This document shows positions 43,449 through 43,694 of a stretch of DNA of 43,694 nucleotides, in pieces. Every line of letters begins with the position of its first letter. Positions within the stretch are counted from its first letter, which is position 1. The notes under the pieces were generated by a model. That model ran no database searches, had not been told where the DNA came from, and worked only from the letters and a program-made list of their open reading frames with translations. The translations under genes and the position numbers were made by a program. The stretch covers positions 1 through 43,694 of the forward strand of contig JABHWT010000419.1 of the NCBI GenBank assembly GCA_018657645.1. Reading direction: 5' to 3'. The DNA comes from Halieaceae bacterium. Its GTDB lineage: Bacteria > Pseudomonadota > Gammaproteobacteria > Pseudomonadales > Halieaceae.

Positions 43449-43694
43449 TTACCGGTCCTTTAGAGCCGCTCGTCTTCCCGCCATGCGGCCGGAGAAAGTG
43501 GCGTCCCCTATGGATATGCCACTGGCGTAGCCACTTCCACGGCGAGGCACACCACAGGCGGTACGGCCTGCGGCAAAGAGACCGGGAATAACCTCGCCGC
43601 CGGGGGTAAGCACTTCCCCAGTGACCAGGGTATCCAGACCACCCAGAGTGAAGTAGGGGATGTAGGCGCCGCGTCCGGGTGTGCAATCAAGGGC
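43449..43694 (-). CDS. FAD-dependent dehydrogenase, C-terminus (partial, runs off right edge)
   Basis: The last 81 residues of a minus-strand gene ending at TAA (43449-43451). PYFTLGGLDT, EVIPGLFAAGRTACGVPRRG and SGYASGISIGDATFSGRMAG form the closing FAD-binding segment of fumarate-reductase/3-ketosteroid-delta1-dehydrogenase-type flavoproteins, where PGLFAAGR contacts the flavin and the following GxSxGDA loop closes the active site. The exact enzyme cannot be fixed without the N-terminal and capping domains; a steroid or fumarate-type substrate is likely. Confidence 0.85.
   Translation of the reverse strand, partial: ALDCTPGRGAYIPYFTLGGLDTLVTGEVLTPGGEVIPGLFAAGRTACGVPRRGSGYASGISIGDATFSGRMAGRRAALKDR

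Overview
The window looks like chromosomal DNA of a free-living, probably marine gammaproteobacterium (Halieaceae/Cellvibrionales-like). I base this on moderate GC content, a TonB-dependent receptor, many lipoprotein and exported hydrolases, a YiaW/YiaV pair, an SSS symporter and Gram-negative polysaccharide genes. The taxonomy is inference from gene content. I found no tRNA, rRNA, CRISPR array, insertion sequence or phage gene.

Layout. (1) 1-11.3 kb holds envelope hydrolases and transport: a penicillin-acylase-like N-terminus that changes into a short-chain dehydrogenase (SDR) sequence before the left edge, a TonB receptor, an amidase lipoprotein, a PvdQ/QuiP-type acyl-homoserine-lactone acylase, a serine beta-lactamase-fold hydrolase, a YjiH-type membrane protein and an SDR. 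(2) 11.4-12.9 kb holds a bacterial DUF288/STELLO-like glycosyltransferase abutting an 84-bp relic of a different (GT2) glycosyltransferase, plus a small membrane protein. (3) 13.1-24.9 kb holds a SnoaL-like protein with a beta-lactamase-fold lipoprotein, an unknown membrane protein, an Amt-like channel lacking both pore histidines next to a Tat-exported flavoprotein of the spermidine dehydrogenase type, YiaW-YiaV, an amidohydrolase lipoprotein and another beta-lactamase-fold protein. (4) 25-28.3 kb holds a HigBA toxin-antitoxin pair with operator and terminator, an SDR, an SSS symporter, and a relic of a PIN-domain (VapC-type) toxin. (5) 28.6-34.5 kb holds a tightly packed polysaccharide operon: RfbH/E1 3-dehydrase, GtrB-like and GtrA-like proteins, an NAD-dependent epimerase/reductase, and a YerE-like thiamine-diphosphate enzyme whose last ~110 residues belong to an unrelated medium-chain reductase. 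(6) 34.7-43.7 kb holds a nitronate monooxygenase, a tandem DsbA/HCCA-isomerase-fold protein, an amidohydrolase lipoprotein, a 7TM-DISM-type sensor with a C-terminal Cys4 motif, an S9 oligopeptidase lipoprotein, and the C-terminus of a flavoprotein dehydrogenase.

How the genes work together. The clearest functional unit is region 5. RfbH makes the 3-deoxy intermediate of CDP-3,6-dideoxyhexoses. A YerE-type enzyme would attach a two-carbon branch taken from pyruvate. An epimerase/reductase would finish the sugar, and GtrB/GtrA would load it onto, and flip it on, undecaprenyl phosphate. The early CDP-glucose steps and the final transferase are not in the window.

The most unusual theme is a set of sharp breakpoints joining parts of unrelated genes: about 120-140, 11527, 28.1 kb and 34149. 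Two of them are in-frame protein chimeras. They are either real recombination scars around accessory cassettes or assembly joins, and read-level checks would decide which.
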